DNA of 64,000 bases, from the NCBI RefSeq assembly GCF_000819885.1, contig NZ_CDBO01000052.1, forward strand, positions 21,943-85,942, in the 5' to 3' direction. A program made the translations under genes and the position numbers. Below are positions 17,069 to 26,770 of this stretch, piece after piece; position 1 is the stretch's first letter; each line of letters begins with the position of its first letter. Source of the stretch: Aeromonas fluvialis. GTDB lineage: Bacteria; Pseudomonadota; Gammaproteobacteria; Enterobacterales; Aeromonadaceae. The notes under the pieces were generated by a model that searched no databases, was not told the DNA's origin, and saw nothing but the letters and a program-made list of their open reading frames with translations.

Positions 17069-17845
17069 CTAGAGATGGTAGCGGGCCAGTAACTGCTGGT
17101 AGGCGGGGGTCCGCTTGAACTGTTTCAGGGCGGCAGAGAAGCGGATAGCCAGCTGGTCGTGGCCAGGCTTGTGGGTAAATCCGAGAAAGTTGCGGTTATC
17201 GTCGGTCAGCAAGCGACGAGCGTTGAGCACCTGACCCTGCAACCCCTGAGTAAGCAGCAGATAACGACCGACCTGCTCATTGAGTACGACACCATCCAGT
17301 CGGCCAGCCATCATCATGTGCAGTTGCTTGACCATCTTGCCATCGCCCGTCATGGCGAGCCTGATCACCCCTTCATCGGCCAGAAAATCGGGGCTATAGG
17401 CATAGTCGGCCTGAATGCCGATCCGCAACCCCTTGAGATCGGATAATTGCTCGAATTTCACCGGGCGATCCGCCGGATAAAAGAGCACTTCGCCGCTGTA
17501 CGAGAGCGGCTCTTCGGGATAGTGGAGCCACTCTTGGCGATCCTCGATATAGAAGATATCGAGTACTGCATCCCCCTGCCCGAGCCGGGCCTGTTGCAGT
17601 ACCCGCTTCCATGGCAGCACCTTCACCTCGATGCGATAGCCGAGTTGCTGCAGCACGGTGCGAGCCAGATCGAGATCCGCTCCTACCAGCTCCCCCTTGT
17701 CACTGCGCATCACATAAGGGGGCCACAGTTCGGTCAATATGGTCAGGGTCGGTTTTTCGTGAGCCATGGCCACGCCACCGCCGAGAAGAGAGGCCAGCAA
17801 CCAGCCATACCACCCTATCTTTCGCCAACCCTGACACCACATCAT
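17069..17845 (-). CDS. Periplasmic solute-binding protein, family 3
   Basis: A 258-residue protein with a signal peptide (MMWCQGWRKIGW..., cleavage near AMA-HEKPT, residue 28) and a two-lobed family-3 fold: ILTELWPPYVMRSDKGELVGADLDLA at the start and ADYAYSPDF in the middle. No permease or ATPase genes adjoin, so it may be an orphan receptor or work with a distant transporter. It is distinct from the solute-binding protein at 4125. The ligand is unknown. Confidence 0.8.
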   Translation of the reverse strand: MMWCQGWRKIGWYGWLLASLLGGGVAMAHEKPTLTILTELWPPYVMRSDKGELVGADLDLARTVLQQLGYRIEVKVLPWKRVLQQARLGQGDAVLDIFYIEDRQEWLHYPEEPLSYSGEVLFYPADRPVKFEQLSDLKGLRIGIQADYAYSPDFLADEGVIRLAMTGDGKMVKQLHMMMAGRLDGVVLNEQVGRYLLLTQGLQGQVLNARRLLTDDNRNFLGFTHKPGHDQLAIRFSAALKQFKRTPAYQQLLARYHL

Positions 17846-17893
17846 AGAGATCCCTCATGATCCGCATGGAGTGAGGATATACAAGGAGGGAAC

Positions 17894-17920
17894 AATAAAA
17901 AAGGAGGCCGAAGCCTCCTT
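17894..17920 (-). terminator. Terminator of pntAB
   Basis: On the minus strand AAGGAGGC, TTCG loop and GCCTCCTT followed by TTTTATTG, 24 bp after the pntB stop. Confidence 0.85.
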
Positions 17921-17943
17921 GACGTCTGTTTTCTGACAGTCAC

Positions 17944-19428
17944 TTACAGTGCTTTGAGGATCGCCTCGACGCTGGCCTTGGCATCGCCAAACAGCATCTG
18001 GGTATTCTCTTTGAAAAACAGCGGGTTCTGGACACCGGCGTAGCCAGTGTTCATGGAGCGCTTAAAGCCGATGACGTTCTGCGCTTTCCACACTTCCAGC
18101 ACCGGCATACCGGCGATCGGGCTGCCCGGATCTTCCATCGCAGCCGGGTTGACGGTGTCGTTGGCACCGATCACCAGCACGGTGTCGGTATCGGCGAAGT
18201 CGTCGTTGATCTCGTCCATTTCCAGTACGATGTCATACGGCACTTTCGCTTCCGCCAGCAGCACGTTCATGTGGCCTGGCAGACGACCGGCAACCGGGTG
18301 GATACCGAAGCGCACCTTGACGCCGCGGTCACGCAGCTTCTGGGTGATCTCGGCGACCGGATACTGGGCCTGCGCCACCGCCATGCCGTAGCCCGGGGTG
18401 ATGATGACGGAGCTGGAGTTCTTCAGCAGGTCAGCCACTTCCTCGGCGCTGGTCTCGCGGTATTCGCCCATCTCCTGGTCAGCCGTGGAGGCCACACCGT
18501 CGGAGCCGAAGCCACCGGCGATCACCGAAATGAAGGAGCGGTTCATCGCTTTACACATGATGTAAGAGAGGATCGCACCGGAGGAACCTACCAGCGCACC
18601 CACCACGATCAGCAGGTCATTGGAGAGCATGAAGCCCGCCGCTGCCGCGGCCCAACCGGAGTAGGAGTTGAGCATGGAGACCACCACCGGCATGTCGGCA
18701 CCACCGATGGAGGCCACCAGATGCCAGCCGAAGGCGAAGGCGATCAGGGTCATCACCAGCAGGGCGAAGGTAGAGCCGCCCGCGTTGACGAAGTAGACCA
18801 TCAGCGCCAGAGAAGCGACCACCGCCAGCAGGTTCAACTTGTGGCGGTGCGGCAGCATCAGTGGCTTGGAAGAGATCAAACCGCGCAGTTTGCCGAAGGC
18901 CACCACGGAACCGGTGAAGGTCACGGCACCGATAAAGACGCCGAGGAATACTTCCACCAGGTGGATGTTCAGCATGGCGCCGGTGAGGTGCTCGACCTGG
19001 GCGACGCTGGCCGCCTGCTCGAACGCCGCGCGGGCGGCTGCCAGCGTGGCATCCAGGTTGGAACCAACGGAGACCACCACTTCAGCAGGGGCGGAGGGGT
19101 GCAGATCAATGAAGCTGTTGAAGCCCACCAGCACCGCTGCCATACCCACGAAGCTGTGCAGCACGGCGACCAGCTCGGGCATCTCGGTCATCTCGACCTT
19201 GAGCGCCAGACGCACGCCGATGGCACCGCCAATCACCATGGCCAGGATGATCCAGTGCACACCACTGGTCTCCGGGTTGAATACGGTGGCGAGCAGGGCG
19301 ATAGCCATACCCGCGATACCGAACAGGTTGCCATGCTTGGCCGTTTCTTGCTTCGACAGTCCCGCGAGACTGAGGATGAAGAGCACGGCGGCAACGATAT
19401 AGGATGCTGTTACCAGTCCTTGAGACAC
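17944..19428 (-). CDS. pntB: NAD(P) transhydrogenase subunit beta
   Basis: A 494-residue integral membrane subunit. The N-terminal half has about nine membrane helices forming the proton channel. The C-terminal NADP(H)-binding domain carries [14 protein letters not shown], the [23 protein letters not shown] segment and [14 protein letters not shown]. With PntA it uses the proton gradient to drive NADPH formation from NADH. Length and gene order (pntA then pntB, 11 bp gap) match E. coli. Confidence 0.96.
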   Translation of the reverse strand: MSQGLVTASYIVAAVLFILSLAGLSKQETAKHGNLFGIAGMAIALLATVFNPETSGVHWIILAMVIGGAIGVRLALKVEMTEMPELVAVLHSFVGMAAVLVGFNSFIDLHPSAPAEVVVSVGSNLDATLAAARAAFEQAASVAQVEHLTGAMLNIHLVEVFLGVFIGAVTFTGSVVAFGKLRGLISSKPLMLPHRHKLNLLAVVASLALMVYFVNAGGSTFALLVMTLIAFAFGWHLVASIGGADMPVVVSMLNSYSGWAAAAAGFMLSNDLLIVVGALVGSSGAILSYIMCKAMNRSFISVIAGGFGSDGVASTADQEMGEYRETSAEEVADLLKNSSSVIITPGYGMAVAQAQYPVAEITQKLRDRGVKVRFGIHPVAGRLPGHMNVLLAEAKVPYDIVLEMDEINDDFADTDTVLVIGANDTVNPAAMEDPGSPIAGMPVLEVWKAQNVIGFKRSMNTGYAGVQNPLFFKENTQMLFGDAKASVEAILKAL

Positions 19429-19439
19429 GTTAAACCCCC

Positions 19440-20966
19440 TTAATCCTTACGGAACATCTTCAGCATGCGCTGAGTGACGGTGAAACCGCCGAAGATGTTG
19501 ATACTGGCAATCAGCACGGCGACAAACGAGAGCACGGTGACCAGAGTCGACCCTTGCCCGATCTGCAGCAGGGCGCCGACCACGATAATGCCGGAGATGG
19601 CATTGGTGACTGACATCAGCGGCGTGTGCAGGGCGTGCGAGACGTTCCACACCACGTAGTAACCGACCACGCAGGCCAGGATAAATACGGTGAAGTGAGA
19701 GAGGAACGCAGCAGGCGCCACGGCAGCGACCCAACCGAAGGCGGCGATCCCCAGCGCACCCCAGATGAACTTCTTGTTGGAGGGCTTGGCCTCTTCCTTC
19801 TTGGCGGCCGGTTTGGCGGCGGCCGGTTTCTGTGGCGCAGCAGAGACGGAGATGGCGGGCGGCGGGAAGGTCACTTCACCGGCCTGGATCACCGTCATGT
19901 TGCGCTGAACCACGTCTTCGAAGTTGATGGCAACCTTGCCGTCCTTCTCCTTGCACATCAGCTTCATCAGGTTGACCAGGTTGGTACCGTAGAGCTGGGA
20001 GGATTGGGCAGGCAGACGACCCGGCAGATCGGTGTAACCGATCACCTTGACGCCGTTGTCGGTGACATGCAGTTCACCCGGCACTGTGTATTCGCAGTTG
20101 CCGCCAGCCTGAGCAGCCATGTCCACGATGACGGAGCCCGGCTTCATGCTGTCGACCATCTCTTTGGTGATCAGCTTGGGAGCCGGCTTGCCCGGGATCA
20201 GGGCGGTGGTAATGATGATGTCCACCTCTTTGGCCTGCTGGGCGAACAGCGCCATCTCGGCCTTGATGAACTCTTCGCTCATCACCTTGGCGTAACCGTC
20301 AGAGGAGGCACCATCTTCGCCGCCGAAGTCCAGCTTGAGGAATTCCCCCCCCATGGATTCGATCTGCTCGGCCACTTCCAGACGGGTATCGAACGCACGC
20401 ACAATGGCACCGAGGGAGCCGGCCGTACCGATGGCGGCCAGACCGGCGACACCGGCACCGATCACCAGCACCTTGGCAGGCGGCACTTTACCGGCGGCGG
20501 TGATTTGACCGGTGAAGAAGCGACCGAACTGGTGCGCTGCTTCAACCACGGCGCGATAGCCACCGATGTTGGCCATGGAGGAGAGGGCATCGAGGGACTG
20601 GGCACGGGAGATCCGTGGCACCATGTCCATCGCCATCACATTGATGTTGCGCTCGGACAGCTTCTTGACCAGCTCAGGGTTCTGGGCAGGCCAGATGAAG
20701 CTCACCAGAGTGGCACCATCTTTAATTTGTGCGATCTCGGCATCGGACGGCGCATTGACCTTGAAGATAAGGTCGGCTTGCCAGACGCTCGGCACCACGC
20801 TGGCACCGGCAGCCTCGAAGGCGGCATCATCGAAGCTGGCCAGCTGGCCTGCGCCGGATTCGATGGCGACCTCGAAGCCGAGCTTTTTCAGCTGCTCGAC
20901 GGTCGCCGGGGTCGCTGCGACCCGGGTCTCACCGGCGAGACTCTCTCTCGGTATTCCAATCTGCAT
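19440..20966 (-). CDS. pntA: NAD(P) transhydrogenase subunit alpha
   Basis: A 508-residue subunit: an NAD(H)-binding domain (start [29 protein letters not shown] near 172, RAFDTR), an Ala/Lys/Pro-rich linker near 375-400, then four membrane helices. ATG at 20966 matches the family N-terminus; a longer frame adds nine residues. It is first gene of pntAB. Confidence 0.96.
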   Translation of the reverse strand: MQIGIPRESLAGETRVAATPATVEQLKKLGFEVAIESGAGQLASFDDAAFEAAGASVVPSVWQADLIFKVNAPSDAEIAQIKDGATLVSFIWPAQNPELVKKLSERNINVMAMDMVPRISRAQSLDALSSMANIGGYRAVVEAAHQFGRFFTGQITAAGKVPPAKVLVIGAGVAGLAAIGTAGSLGAIVRAFDTRLEVAEQIESMGGEFLKLDFGGEDGASSDGYAKVMSEEFIKAEMALFAQQAKEVDIIITTALIPGKPAPKLITKEMVDSMKPGSVIVDMAAQAGGNCEYTVPGELHVTDNGVKVIGYTDLPGRLPAQSSQLYGTNLVNLMKLMCKEKDGKVAINFEDVVQRNMTVIQAGEVTFPPPAISVSAAPQKPAAAKPAAKKEEAKPSNKKFIWGALGIAAFGWVAAVAPAAFLSHFTVFILACVVGYYVVWNVSHALHTPLMSVTNAISGIIVVGALLQIGQGSTLVTVLSFVAVLIASINIFGGFTVTQRMLKMFRKD

Positions 20967-21473
20967 GACTATTCCCTGATGGTTAATAAACAATCGCTGC
21001 CCAGTGTCTCACTTCTGGCGAAACAAGACATGACCAAAGTGCAGGTCCAAGGCTCTTTGTTATGAAAATCAGTAGGCTTTACCTCAACCTCCTGTCATGG
21101 TCAGGCCCCCGCTTTTCAGGCGCGAAGGTGATTAGTATCAAATTTTGGAGTTTTATTACAACCGCAGTCCCGGCATCGCGCGTACAGAATTCAGCCCATC
21201 TTGGGCTGCGGTAAAAAAAAACAAACCAAATTAGAGGCTTATACCAGTAAAAACGACTGAAAAAAGTGATCCAACCAGTCAAAAAAAATGTTTTACCGGC
21301 CCTCTATCTTAGCGTTTTTTGTTCTTACGAAATCCGCTTTCGTCTCACTTCTCGCAGCGAAACCCCGAAAAGTAACATTTACCCAACGAAAACAGGGCCG
21401 CTCAGCCGCCAAATGGCGGGAGACAGCCCCGACAATTTAATCATTTCACCGGTGTGGAGCCGATTGACTGTCC
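20967..21473 (-). other. Intergenic region upstream of pntAB
   Basis: About 500 bp without a convincing gene, holding the pntA promoter region and the region downstream of yqhD. It is AT-rich with several homopolymer runs and a small CCGCC/GGCGG hairpin at 21408-21421 just after yqhD. A 67-codon frame here has no ribosome site and no recognisable product. I see no riboswitch or strong terminator. Confidence 0.5.
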
Positions 21474-22637
21474 TTACCAGGCCGCTTGATAAATATGCTG
21501 ACTCTGCACCAGGTCGATGTCGCCGTGCTCGCCCAGACGGGTCATGCCGTGCTCCCCCAGCTTGCCGATCAGGGTATCGATACCCAGATCCTTGAGGCCG
21601 TAGTCGCGCAACCGGGTCTTGACCCCCATCCGCTCGAAGAAGTCGCGGGTCGCGGCAATGGCGTCGTCGATGCGATCCGCTTCGCTGCCGCTGTTCAGCC
21701 CCCACACCCGCTCTGCGTATTGCAGCAGCTTGGCGTGCTTCTGTTTGCGCTTGGCCTGCAACAGGGCTGGCAGCACGGCCGCCAGGGTCTGGGCGTGGTC
21801 GAGCCCGTGCAGGGCGGTCAGCTCGTGACCCAGCATGTGGGTGGCCCAATCCTGCGGCACCCCGGCACCGATCAGACCGTTCAGCGCCATGGTGGCGCTC
21901 CACATGATGTTGGCGCGCACCTCATAGTTGTGCGGCTCGGCCAGCGCCTTGGGGCCCTCTTCGATCAGGGTCAGCAGCAGCCCTTCGGCGAAGCGATCCT
22001 GCACCTTGGCGTTGACCGGATAGGTGAGGTATTGCTCCAGAATGTGGATGAAGGCATCCACCACCCCGTTCGCCACCTGACGCGCCGGCAGGGTGTAGGT
22101 GAGCACCGGATCCAGCACGGCGAAGCGCGGCATCACGAACGGCGAGAAGAAGTGCACCTTGTCGCCACTGCTACGACGGGTGATGACGGCCCCCATGTTC
22201 ATTTCTGAACCGGTCGCCGGCAGAGTCAGCACAGTGCCGAGGGGGATGGCTGAGCGCACTTCGCTGCCGGCGGTCTCGAGAATGTGCCAGGGATCTTTGG
22301 CCAGATCGTAGTGCGCGGCAGCGGCGATAAACTTGGTGCCATCGAGCACTGAGCCACCGCCAACGGCGAGCAGGAAGTCGACCCGCTCGGCACGGGCCAG
22401 CTCCACGGCGCCCATCAGGGTCTCGTAGGTCGGGTTGGGCTCGATACCGCCAAATTCAAACAGGGTGAAGCCGGCCAGTTCGCTGCGGATCTGCGCCAGC
22501 AGGCCGCTGCGTACCACGCTGCCGCCGCCATAGGTGATCATGACGCGGGCATCGCTCGGGAGCTGCTCGCGCAACTGGGCGATCTGCCCCTGGCCGAACA
22601 GGATTTTGGTCGGGGTATGGAGGGTAAAGTTGTTCAT
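21474..22637 (-). CDS. yqhD: NADP-dependent aldehyde reductase/alcohol dehydrogenase YqhD
   Basis: A 387-residue iron-type (group III) alcohol dehydrogenase, collinear with E. coli YqhD (387). It has the same start (MNNFxLHTPTxILFG), the GGGSVLDGTKFIAAAA nucleotide motif, the YTLPxRQVANGVVDAF segment and the metal-binding His residues in HMLGHELTALHGLDHAQT. YqhD reduces short reactive aldehydes with NADPH under oxidative stress. The divergent AraC-family gene corresponds to its activator YqhC. ATG at 22643 is an alternative start two codons upstream. Confidence 0.93.
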   Translation of the reverse strand: MNNFTLHTPTKILFGQGQIAQLREQLPSDARVMITYGGGSVVRSGLLAQIRSELAGFTLFEFGGIEPNPTYETLMGAVELARAERVDFLLAVGGGSVLDGTKFIAAAAHYDLAKDPWHILETAGSEVRSAIPLGTVLTLPATGSEMNMGAVITRRSSGDKVHFFSPFVMPRFAVLDPVLTYTLPARQVANGVVDAFIHILEQYLTYPVNAKVQDRFAEGLLLTLIEEGPKALAEPHNYEVRANIMWSATMALNGLIGAGVPQDWATHMLGHELTALHGLDHAQTLAAVLPALLQAKRKQKHAKLLQYAERVWGLNSGSEADRIDDAIAATRDFFERMGVKTRLRDYGLKDLGIDTLIGKLGEHGMTRLGEHGDIDLVQSQHIYQAAW

Positions 22638-22740
22638 CGACATTGCCTTCTTCTGCTAGTCAGGGCGGCCAGGCCGCGAAATCGTGCTTGCATTTTTCTC
22701 CATAACCCCCCTACCATCAAGGCAACATCCTGCTTAATCC

Positions 22741-23697
22741 TTGCCTATTTCTACAAAGCAGCAAAAACCGGAACAGTCGAATCAAAGCGCGCCCATGCAA
22801 CACCGTTACAGCGACCTCGCCGCCAGAGTGACCCGCCACGTCACCGCACCCGGCATCACACCCTCCCCGGTGGAGCAGGTGAATTTCATCTATACCACCG
22901 AGTACCACGGCCGTACCCCGGTGCTCTATCAACCGCGGATAATCGTGATCCTGCAGGGGCACAAGGTGGGTTATCTGGCGGATCAGGTGTTTCGCTACGA
23001 CCCCAACCACTACCTGCTGATGACCTTGCCGCTGCCCTGCGAGTGCGAGTGCTTCGCCTCCTCCGAGCAGCCGCTGATCGGTTTTACCATCGAGATCAAC
23101 ATGGTCACCCTGCAAGAGCTGCTACTGGAGCTGGGCGATGCCCTGCCCGCCCCCGCCCCGCAGAAGATCGGCATCCACTCGGTGCCCCTGTCGGAGGCGA
23201 TGTTCTGCGCCGCCGAGCGGCTGATCGAGCTGATGGACAACCCGCTGCACGCCAGGGTGCTAGGGCCGCAGACGGTGCGCGAGATGCTGTTCCACGCCCT
23301 CACCGAGGGGGGCGGCCCGGCGCTGCAGGCGCTCGCCAATCGCCACAACCATGTGGGCCAGATCGCCCGGGTGCTGCGTATGATAGAGTCCCGTTATGCC
23401 GACAACCTCACCATGGAGGAGCTGGCGCGGGAGGTGAACATGAGCGTCTCCGCCTTTCACCACCACTTCAAGGCGGTCACTGCCACCTCGCCCCTGCAGT
23501 ACATCAAGTCGTTTCGCCTGCACAAGGCGCGAATGATGATGCTGCACGATGGCATCAAGGCGGGTACCGCGGCGGCCAGAGTCGGTTACGAGAGCAACTC
23601 CCAGTTCAGCCGGGAGTACAAGCGCTTCTTCGGCAGCACGCCGACGGATCAGGCCTCCCGCTTCCGGGATGGCCAGCTGCGCATCATCGAGGGATAA
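22741..23697 (+). CDS. yqhC: AraC-family regulator, YqhC-like
   Basis: A 318-residue regulator. An AraC type-I ligand domain (about 40-190; RIIVILQGHKVGYL, HYLLMTLPLPCECE) is followed by two helix-turn-helix motifs (about 220-310; LTMEELAREVNMSVSAFHHHFK and ARVGYESNSQFSREYKRFFG). The paired Cys residues in CECECF could respond to aldehydes or oxidants; in E. coli YqhC a Cys is implicated in aldehyde sensing. It is divergent from yqhD by about 100 bp, the E. coli arrangement. The start is uncertain: TTG at 22741 or ATG at 22795 (300 residues); neither has a strong ribosome site. Confidence 0.82.
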   Translation: MPISTKQQKPEQSNQSAPMQHRYSDLAARVTRHVTAPGITPSPVEQVNFIYTTEYHGRTPVLYQPRIIVILQGHKVGYLADQVFRYDPNHYLLMTLPLPCECECFASSEQPLIGFTIEINMVTLQELLLELGDALPAPAPQKIGIHSVPLSEAMFCAAERLIELMDNPLHARVLGPQTVREMLFHALTEGGGPALQALANRHNHVGQIARVLRMIESRYADNLTMEELAREVNMSVSAFHHHFKAVTATSPLQYIKSFRLHKARMMMLHDGIKAGTAAARVGYESNSQFSREYKRFFGSTPTDQASRFRDGQLRIIEG

Positions 23698-23714
23698 CAA
23701 GAGAGGGATTACTT

Positions 23715-24227
23715 ATGCGTTCACTGCTTTGCCTGTTCACCGCTTTGCTGCTGACGGCCTGTACCGGGATTGCCGATGGCATCCGCCCCGTCACCGGCTT
23801 CCAGCTCGATCGTTATCTTGGCACCTGGTACGAAATCGCCCGCTTCGACCACAGCTTCGAACGGGGGCTGGAGCAGGTGAGCGCCACCTACAGCCTGCGC
23901 GACGATGGCGGCGTCAAGGTGCTCAACCGCGGCAAGCAGAGCGATGGCAGCTGGCGCGAAGCCGAGGGCAAGGCCTACTTCGTCGGCAACCCGGACGAGG
24001 CGCGGCTCAAGGTGAGTTTCTTCGGCCCCTTCTACGGCGGCTACAACGTCATCGACCTCGACCCCGATTACCAGCTCTCGCTGGTGACCAGCTACAACTA
24101 CGACTACCTCTGGATCCTCTCCCGCTCACCCAACCCGCCCAAGGAGAAGGTGGATGCGCTGGTCGCCAAAGCGAAGTCGCTGGGCTTTGCCACCGACCAG
24201 CTTATCTGGGTCAAACAGATTCCTTAA
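23715..24227 (+). CDS. blc: Outer-membrane lipocalin Blc
   Basis: A 170-residue bacterial lipocalin. A lipoprotein signal peptide ends LLLTAC with Cys16. The lipocalin signature YLGTWYEIARFDHSFERGLEQVSATY follows, with NVIDLDPDYQLSLV and WILSRSP near the C-terminus. Blc is anchored in the outer membrane and binds fatty acids or lysophospholipids under envelope stress. Start ATG at 23715 follows GAGAGGG. It lies 17 bp after the yqhC-like gene and may be co-transcribed with it. Confidence 0.92.
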   Translation: MRSLLCLFTALLLTACTGIADGIRPVTGFQLDRYLGTWYEIARFDHSFERGLEQVSATYSLRDDGGVKVLNRGKQSDGSWREAEGKAYFVGNPDEARLKVSFFGPFYGGYNVIDLDPDYQLSLVTSYNYDYLWILSRSPNPPKEKVDALVAKAKSLGFATDQLIWVKQIP

Positions 24228-25077
24228 GCCAGTCGTGAAATAACAAAGGGCAGCCCGCGGGCTGCCCTTTCTGCTGCAGAGTCTCGATCATCTGCTGGAT
24301 CTCGTCGGTGGAGTCGTTGAGCGCCAGCAGGTTGGTCTGTTCGGCGATGCCGCTGATGGTGGCCAGAATGTCGCTGATCTTCTGGGCATGGCTGTCGAGC
24401 TCGTTGATCACCTGACTGGCATCGGCCACTTCGTCTGCCAAGCCAGTGATGCTGCGCTGACTCTGACCGACCTGGGATTGACCGGCGATCTCCTGGGTGG
24501 CGGAAGCCATCTCGGTCACCGCGGTCGCCACCATCACGATCTCGTCCTGCTGCTGGCGTACCCGCTGACTGCGGGCCTGCGCACCGGACGCCTGAGTACG
24601 GGATTGGGCAGCCAACTCGACGGTCACATCCCGCAACCGACTGACGATGCCATGCAGCCGCGCCACAAACTGGTTCAAGCTCTGGGCCAGCTGGCCCACT
24701 TCATCCTTGCTGTGCGTGTTGATGTGAACGGTGAGATCCCCCTCACCGTGGGCGATGTCGTGCAGGGCGTGCGCCACCCGACCCAGATCAGCGAACAGGT
24801 ATTTGAAGGTGGCGGTGAGCAGGGCACTGAACACCAGCAGCACCAGGGTCAGCCCCACCAGCTTCTGCATGGTGACGCTGACATAGGGGGCGGTGACGAT
24901 CAGTTGACCCGCTTTCACCGCATCCTGATACCAGGGTCGCTCGCGCGGGTCATAGTTGCCGGTATTGAGAGAGGGATCCTGCCGGATCATGACCCCCTGT
25001 GCGGAGCCAAAAAGGTGAGACCGAAACCACCGGAGGTGTAGGCCTGCTTCAGATGAGGCACCAGCTCGGCCTGTCAC
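24211..25077 (-). pseudogene. Decayed methyl-accepting chemotaxis protein
   Basis: A relic of a chemoreceptor. Recognisable pieces in order are a Cache-domain fragment (IRQDPSLNTGNYDPRERPWYQDAVKAG), one membrane helix (VGLTLVLLVFSALLTATFKYLF), a HAMP domain and part of the signalling coiled coil ending SGIAEQTNLLALN. The conserved hairpin tip that should follow (AAIEAARAGEQGRGFAVVA) is missing and the frame jumps to DSTDEIQQMIETLQQ. The Cache-to-membrane segment is also shortened. Near 25010-25020 the 5' part (QAYTSGGFGLTFL) is in a different frame, consistent with loss of one base in a T-run. There is no start of its own after the upstream VOC gene, and the 3' end runs into the blc terminator. 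It cannot signal. Confidence 0.8.
24245..24270. terminator. Terminator downstream of blc
   Basis: AAAGGGCAGCCC/GGGCTGCCCTTT: a near-perfect palindrome of 26 bp. It ends blc and would also end minus-strand transcription. It now lies inside the 3' end of the decayed chemoreceptor frame. Confidence 0.8.
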
Positions 25078-25575
25078 TTATCCCTGATATGCACCGGCGG
25101 AGTAGGTCAGCTCATAGCTGTGGCTGTAGATCTCGATGATATTGCCGAACGGATCTTCCATGTAAACCATGCGGTAGGGCTTCTCACCCGGGTAGTACTC
25201 GCGCACCGGCATCCGTTGCTTGCCGCCCGCCGCGACGATGCGCGCCGCCAACCCCTCGACATCCGGATCCTGCACACTGAAGTGGAACACCCCGCTCTTC
25301 CAGAATTCGAAGTTGTTCTCGCGCAGCTCACTGTTGGGAAACTCGAACAACTCGATGCCAATCTTGTCGCCGGTGGAGAGGTGGGCGATGCGGAAAGAAC
25401 CCCAGCCCGGGCCGAACACATCGTTGCACATCACCCCGATGGCGGAGTCATCCTCGGTAATGGTGGTTGCCGGCATGATGAGATACCAGCCCATCACCTT
25501 GGTATAAAACTCGACCGCTTTGTCGAGGTCAGTCACAGTGATGCCGATATGGGAGAAGTTGCGTGGATAGGTCAT
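25078..25575 (-). CDS. VOC-family (glyoxalase-like) protein
   Basis: A 165-residue vicinal-oxygen-chelate protein. The N-terminal SHIGITVTDLDKAVEFYTKVMGW has the first metal-type His, IGIELFEFPN and FHFSVQDPDVEG hold middle residues, and DPFGNIIEIYS carries the last Glu. It could be a glyoxalase, dioxygenase or related enzyme; substrate is not visible. It is divergent from a LysR regulator across 100 bp, which probably controls it. A GTCACCT/AGGTGAC inverted repeat lies in the gap next to its start. Confidence 0.83.
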   Translation of the reverse strand: MTYPRNFSHIGITVTDLDKAVEFYTKVMGWYLIMPATTITEDDSAIGVMCNDVFGPGWGSFRIAHLSTGDKIGIELFEFPNSELRENNFEFWKSGVFHFSVQDPDVEGLAARIVAAGGKQRMPVREYYPGEKPYRMVYMEDPFGNIIEIYSHSYELTYSAGAYQG

Positions 25576-25675
25576 AGGTCACCTTGAAATTGTGTGTGGG
25601 AAACAGGTGACATGATAGGAAGGGGCGACATAATGAAAAATAAGGTCAAACTAATGGAAGGCATAAATTAAATTT

Positions 25676-26548
25676 ATGGTTAATCCGCTCTGGCTCCACA
25701 CTCTGGTGGTGGTGTATGAAACCGGCAGTTTTACCCGCGCCGCCGAGCGGCTGGATCTCACCCAGGCCGCAGTCAGTCAGCATATCTCGCGCCTTGAAGC
25801 CGAATTTGGCCCCCTGCTGCTGCGCAGGCCCCGCCAACTGGAGCTCACCCCGCGCGGGCTGGTGCTGCTCGACTTCGCCCGCCAACAGGCACAGGCCGCA
25901 GAACAGCTGCGGGCCCGCCTCTCGGATGACGATCCCCATAGCGGTACCATCACCCTGTCCACCCCCGGCAGCATTGGTCTGCTGCTCTATCCCCTGCTGC
26001 TCGACCAACAACAGGAGCACCCCGGGCTCACCATCCAGCACCGCTTTGCCCCCACCTCCGACATAGTGCAGGCGGTACTGGCAGGGCGCAGCGATCTGGG
26101 ACTGGTGGATCTACCGCCGGAGCACCCCAGCATCGCCGCCGAGCCGTTCGCCCGCGAGCCGCTCTGTCTGGTGGTGCCCAACGATGGCGAGGAGCAAAGC
26201 TGGCAACACCTCTGTCAGCTCGGCTTTATCGACCACCCGGATGGTCGCAGCATGGCCCAGCGCCTGCTGGGACGGCGCTACCCCGGTCAACGCTTCGAAC
26301 AGATCCCGCTACGCGGCTTTACCAACCAGATCGGCCTGATCCTTGAGCCGGTCGCCCGCGGCCTCGGTTTTACCGTGCTGCCCCGCTTCGCCGTCACTGC
26401 CTTTGCCCAACAGGATAAGATCCGGGTGCTCCAGAACAGCATTGAGGTGATCGACACCCTCTGGCTGATCTACCGCGCCGAATGGCCGCTCCCCGCCCGC
26501 CACCAGCGGCTGGTCGCCGTCCTGAAACAGCGGGTTGCTGCACACTGA
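25676..26548 (+). CDS. LysR-family transcriptional regulator
   Basis: A 290-residue LysR regulator. The N-terminal winged helix-turn-helix (residues about 3-60) has GSFTRAAERLDLTQAAVSQHISRLE. The periplasmic-binding-like effector domain starts near 88 (GTITLSTPGSIGLLLYPLLL). ATG at 25676 gives the standard LysR start with the helix-turn-helix at the N-terminus. By position it most likely regulates the divergent VOC gene. The inducer is unknown. Confidence 0.88.
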   Translation: MVNPLWLHTLVVVYETGSFTRAAERLDLTQAAVSQHISRLEAEFGPLLLRRPRQLELTPRGLVLLDFARQQAQAAEQLRARLSDDDPHSGTITLSTPGSIGLLLYPLLLDQQQEHPGLTIQHRFAPTSDIVQAVLAGRSDLGLVDLPPEHPSIAAEPFAREPLCLVVPNDGEEQSWQHLCQLGFIDHPDGRSMAQRLLGRRYPGQRFEQIPLRGFTNQIGLILEPVARGLGFTVLPRFAVTAFAQQDKIRVLQNSIEVIDTLWLIYRAEWPLPARHQRLVAVLKQRVAAH

Positions 26549-26659
26549 ACGCTCTTGCGGCAGACGTCGAAATCAATGTGGCCACAGTCACTGGGGTGCT
26601 AACGGCAAGAAGGAGAAGAGAAAGGAGAGATGGATAAATTGGCAAACGCCAGAAATGCG

Positions 26660-26688
26660 AAAGGCCAGCTCAATGAGCTGGCCTTTCT
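26660..26688. terminator. Terminator next to tRNA-Trp
   Basis: AAAGGCCAGCT / AGCTGGCCTTT around a short CAATG loop. It sits six bases past the tRNA 3' end on the minus strand and after the LysR gene on the plus strand, so it can serve both. Confidence 0.8.
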
Positions 26689-26693
26689 AAAAA

Positions 26694-26770
26694 TGGCAGG
26701 GGCGGCAGGACTCGAACCCGCAACCATCGGTTTTGGAGACCGCTGTTCTACCAATTGGAACTACGCCCCT
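26694..26770 (-). tRNA. tRNA-Trp (anticodon CCA), variant with A24 and mismatched 27-43
   Basis: A 77-nt tRNA with CCA encoded. Acceptor stem AGGGGCG/CGCCCCT and T-stem GCGGG/CCTGC with TTCGAGT loop are intact. The anticodon loop CTCCAAA carries CCA. The D-stem is GTTC/GAAC, so base 24 is A (pair U11-A24), where E. coli tRNA-Trp has G24 (U11-G24). The anticodon stem GCGGT/ACCGA leaves positions 27 and 43 as G and A, an unpaired end where E. coli has C-G. The D-loop has one extra base. A minus-strand promoter-like TATACT lies upstream near 26785. It is a lone tRNA gene. Confidence 0.93.

Noticed and set aside
18271..21065. Long plus-strand frames opposite pntA and pntB
   Set aside because: Antisense shadows rich in His, Gln and Arg; both transhydrogenase subunits are complete on the other strand.
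21079..21282. 67-codon minus-strand frame upstream of pntA
   Set aside because: Aromatic-rich product with no ribosome site and no known relatives by eye.
22617..23714. Long plus-strand frame running from the yqhD start through the yqhC-like gene into blc
   Set aside because: Only the last part (from 23715) is the blc gene; the rest is an out-of-frame shadow of the AraC-family gene.
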